Below the pieces are notes generated by a model that did not search any database, was not told the DNA's origin, and saw only the letters and a program-made list of their open reading frames with translations. A DNA stretch of 7,218 nucleotides, from positions 6,798 through 14,015 of the forward strand of contig DFYJ01000062.1 of NCBI GenBank assembly GCA_002383325.1, written 5' to 3'. Below are positions 6,158-7,218 of this stretch, piece by piece (the first letter of the stretch is position 1; every line of letters starts with the position of its first letter). Source of the DNA: Candidatus Aminicenantes bacterium UBA4085 (GTDB taxonomy: Bacteria; Acidobacteriota; Aminicenantia; Aminicenantales; UBA4085). A program made the position numbers and the translations under genes.

Positions 6158-6975
6158 TCGGCGATAAACCAGGGATTGGTCAGATCGGGCTTATTATAGG
6201 CCAGAGGGGTTCGATCGACCGCTGAAATGACGCGAGTGCCGGCGGCCTCGCAGACGGCCTGCCCCGCCGCCGTATCCCACTCCATCGTCGGGGCAAACCT
6301 GGGATAGACATCGGCCGAGCCCTCCGCCACCAGGCAGAGCTTCAGCGAGCTGCCCATCACGGCCAGGGCCAGCTCGGCATGCTCCCGCTTCAGGCCCTCG
6401 ATGAACGATTCCGTCTCGGGGCTTCGATGGCTCAGGCTGGCGACCACCGTGAACGGGCGGGAGGGATCCGGCGGGTAAGGTATCTTCACGGCCAGACGCA
6501 CGAACCGCTCGAGGCAGCTTCCCGCCTCGAAAGTCATGGCCCGCATGATCGATCGATCGGCTTCGAGCTTATAAGCGCCCAGCGTCTCCGTACCAAGGTA
6601 GAGGACATCGGAAGCGGGCGCGTGGACGACGCCCAGAACCGGCCGCCCGTCCCGGATGAGGGCGATGTTGACGGTGAACTGGCCGTTACGCTTGATGAAT
6701 TCCTTGGTCCCGTCCAGCGGGTCCACGATCCACAGCTCGGGCCAGGCGCCGCGTTCATCATAGGGGATGTCGCGGCCTTCTTCGCTCAGAAGGGGGATGC
6801 CCGAGGGGCTCAGAATCCCGGCGATACGCGTGTGGGCCCGGCGGTCGGCCTCGGTCAGGGGCGAGCGGTCGCCTTTTTGCAGGACTTCGAAGCTGCCGGC
6901 GTAGACATCCATGATGTCGTCGCCGGCTGCCACGGCGGCTCGCAGCGCCAACCCGGTCAGGGTTTCGATGTCCAC
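6136..6975 (-). CDS. cysQ: 3'(2'),5'-bisphosphate nucleotidase CysQ
   Basis: Mg-dependent phosphatase of the inositol-monophosphatase superfamily. CysQ converts 3'-phosphoadenosine 5'-phosphate, left over from sulfate assimilation and sulfotransfer, to AMP. The 279-residue protein has the metal-site motifs TEAD (41-44), SEE (64-66), DPLDGTKEF (85-93) and WDTAAG (233-238). CysQ-type features are FIKRNGQFTVNIALI, GSSLKLCLVAEG and ADVYPRFAPTMEWD. The start is GTG at 6975; no in-frame ATG lies close upstream, and the alignment with CysQ N-termini begins there. No Shine-Dalgarno is visible. The family end, NPWFI, is followed by AEGSGLDI, of which GSGLDI and the stop come from the inverted repeat. 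It is transcribed toward the upstream operon and is not part of it. No other sulfur gene is in view, so a related bisphosphate nucleotidase with another physiological substrate cannot be excluded. Confidence 0.94.
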   Translation of the reverse strand: MDIETLTGLALRAAVAAGDDIMDVYAGSFEVLQKGDRSPLTEADRRAHTRIAGILSPSGIPLLSEEGRDIPYDERGAWPELWIVDPLDGTKEFIKRNGQFTVNIALIRDGRPVLGVVHAPASDVLYLGTETLGAYKLEADRSIMRAMTFEAGSCLERFVRLAVKIPYPPDPSRPFTVVASLSHRSPETESFIEGLKREHAELALAVMGSSLKLCLVAEGSADVYPRFAPTMEWDTAAGQAVCEAAGTRVISAVDRTPLAYNKPDLTNPWFIAEGSGLDI

Positions 6976-6981
6976 CCGGCT

Positions 6982-6987
6982 ATCATA
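6982..6987 (-). promoter_or_regulatory. Candidate extended -10 promoter of cysQ
   Basis: On the minus strand the sequence reads TGGTATGAT, which is a TGn extension plus a -10-like hexamer TATGAT. It ends six bases before the GTG start at 6975. Transcription would then begin at or next to the start codon, giving a leaderless mRNA and explaining the missing Shine-Dalgarno. No good -35 is present at the usual distance. This is an inference from one short motif. Confidence 0.35.
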
Positions 6988-6993
6988 CCAAAC

Positions 6994-7017
6994 CCGGGGT
7001 CAGAAAACCGGGGTCAG
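6994..7017 (+). repeat. Tandem truncated repeat heads (CCGGGGTCAG twice)
   Basis: CCGGGGTCAG occurs at 6994-7003 and again at 7008-7017, a 14-base period. The first is a head cut off after GGGGTCAG; the second continues into copy C. The pattern looks like insertion next to, or partial duplication of, an older head upstream of cysQ. Confidence 0.75.
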
Positions 7018-7036
7018 GTCTCAACATTCAACATTT
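7010..7036 (+). repeat. Repeat head variant, copy C
   Basis: Head GGGGTCAGGTC (7010-7020), then TCAACAT (7021-7027), TCAACAT again (7028-7034), then TT. Compared with copies A and B, both 7-mers carry the same TG-to-CA change. No inverted partner is found nearby, so it is a solitary end. The 73 bases that follow (7037-7109) are pyrimidine-rich and contain no recognisable gene. Confidence 0.85.
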
Positions 7037-7109
7037 CTCCCCCACCCCTCCGCGCATTCCCTTATTCGGTTCTCCTCTCATCTCCGGGGATGGCCACCAA
7101 GAAAATATC

Positions 7110-7193
7110 GGGGTCAGGTCTTAAGATTCAAGTTATCTCGCGACATATTTTGTTAAAAGTTACAAAAATGTCTTTATTTTTTAGATAACTTGA
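7110..7193 (+). mobile_element. Repeat head variant copy D with nested hairpin; possible end of a larger element
   Basis: Head GGGGTCAGGTC (7110-7120) is followed by TTAAGAT, TCAAGTT and ATCT. TCAAGTTATCT (7128-7138) pairs perfectly over 11 bases with AGATAACTTGA (7183-7193). Nested inside, GACATATTTTGT (7142-7153) pairs with ACAAAAATGTC (7162-7172) apart from one bulged A. The stretch is sharply AT-rich against the GC-rich genes. Such structured subterminal hairpins next to a head are typical of transposon ends recognised by Y1 transposases. The window stops at 7218, so whether a transposase gene follows cannot be seen. Confidence 0.65.
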
Positions 7194-7218
7194 CACGGCT
7201 GTCCGGTTAAGAAAATGT

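Noticed and set aside
6078..6167. Short plus-strand frame (29 codons) starting inside the element and ending just past copy B
   Set aside because: No ribosome site or known family; the tail [11 protein letters not shown] is simply the repeat read in frame.
6547..6558. Three tandem GATC units within cysQ
   Set aside because: They encode ordinary CysQ residues (around DRSIM), and the run is short enough to be chance.
6136..7036. cysQ as cargo of a composite element bounded by heads on both sides
   Set aside because: The heads next to cysQ point away from it with their GGGG ends toward the gene, the opposite of the orientation seen at the ends of the 288-base element. It is better read as a resident gene between two insertions.
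5870..7138. CRISPR-like array from the repeated heads
   Set aside because: Copies are in both orientations, irregularly spaced, and diverge after the head; there are no uniform spacers and no cas genes.
6379..7188. Plus-strand open frame of 269 codons opposite cysQ and running into the repeats
   Set aside because: Opposite the clear CysQ frame; it has no domain, and its C-terminal part is translated repeat and hairpin sequence.

Overview
The window is GC-rich bacterial chromosome (by eye roughly two thirds G+C) carrying housekeeping genes, plus a small family of mobile repeats. No gene here is lineage-specific enough to name the organism. The gene order, the short PheT and the repeat heads (GGGGTCAGGTC...) fit an Acidobacteriota/Aminicenantes-like or deltaproteobacterial-type genome. 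That placement is an inference from memory of such genomes, not something the sequence proves.

Layout, left to right. Positions 2-5884 hold one tightly packed plus-strand operon: pheS (its 5' end lies outside the window), pheT, a small coiled-coil ZapB-like gene, zapA, rny (RNase Y) and the ymdB-family phosphodiesterase gene. Junctions are short overlaps or gaps of 25-48 bases, which points to translational coupling and a shared transcript. The operon joins phenylalanyl-tRNA charging (PheS/PheT), division-ring assembly (ZapA and its coiled-coil neighbour), membrane-anchored mRNA decay (RNase Y) and a cyclic-nucleotide phosphodiesterase that is also next to RNase Y in Bacillus. PheT lacks the N-terminal EMAP-like tRNA-binding (B2) domain.

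Positions 5870-6157 are a 288-base non-coding element bounded by a perfect 28-base inverted repeat and filled with smaller hairpins, like a MITE or REP-type element without a transposase. It lies exactly between ymdB (plus strand) and cysQ (minus strand), which converge. Each gene reads into one arm of the inverted repeat and takes its last residues and its stop codon from it, in two different frames.

Positions 6136-6975 (minus) are cysQ, a 3'(2'),5'-bisphosphate nucleotidase of the inositol-monophosphatase superfamily, with a GTG start and a possible extended -10 promoter directly upstream. Positions 6994-7218 contain no gene. They hold further copies of the repeat head: a truncated one, one with altered downstream 7-mers, and one that begins an AT-rich nested hairpin running to the window edge, perhaps the end of a larger transposon. 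The repeat family is the most interesting content: a constant 11-base head is followed by two 7-mers that change together from copy to copy.
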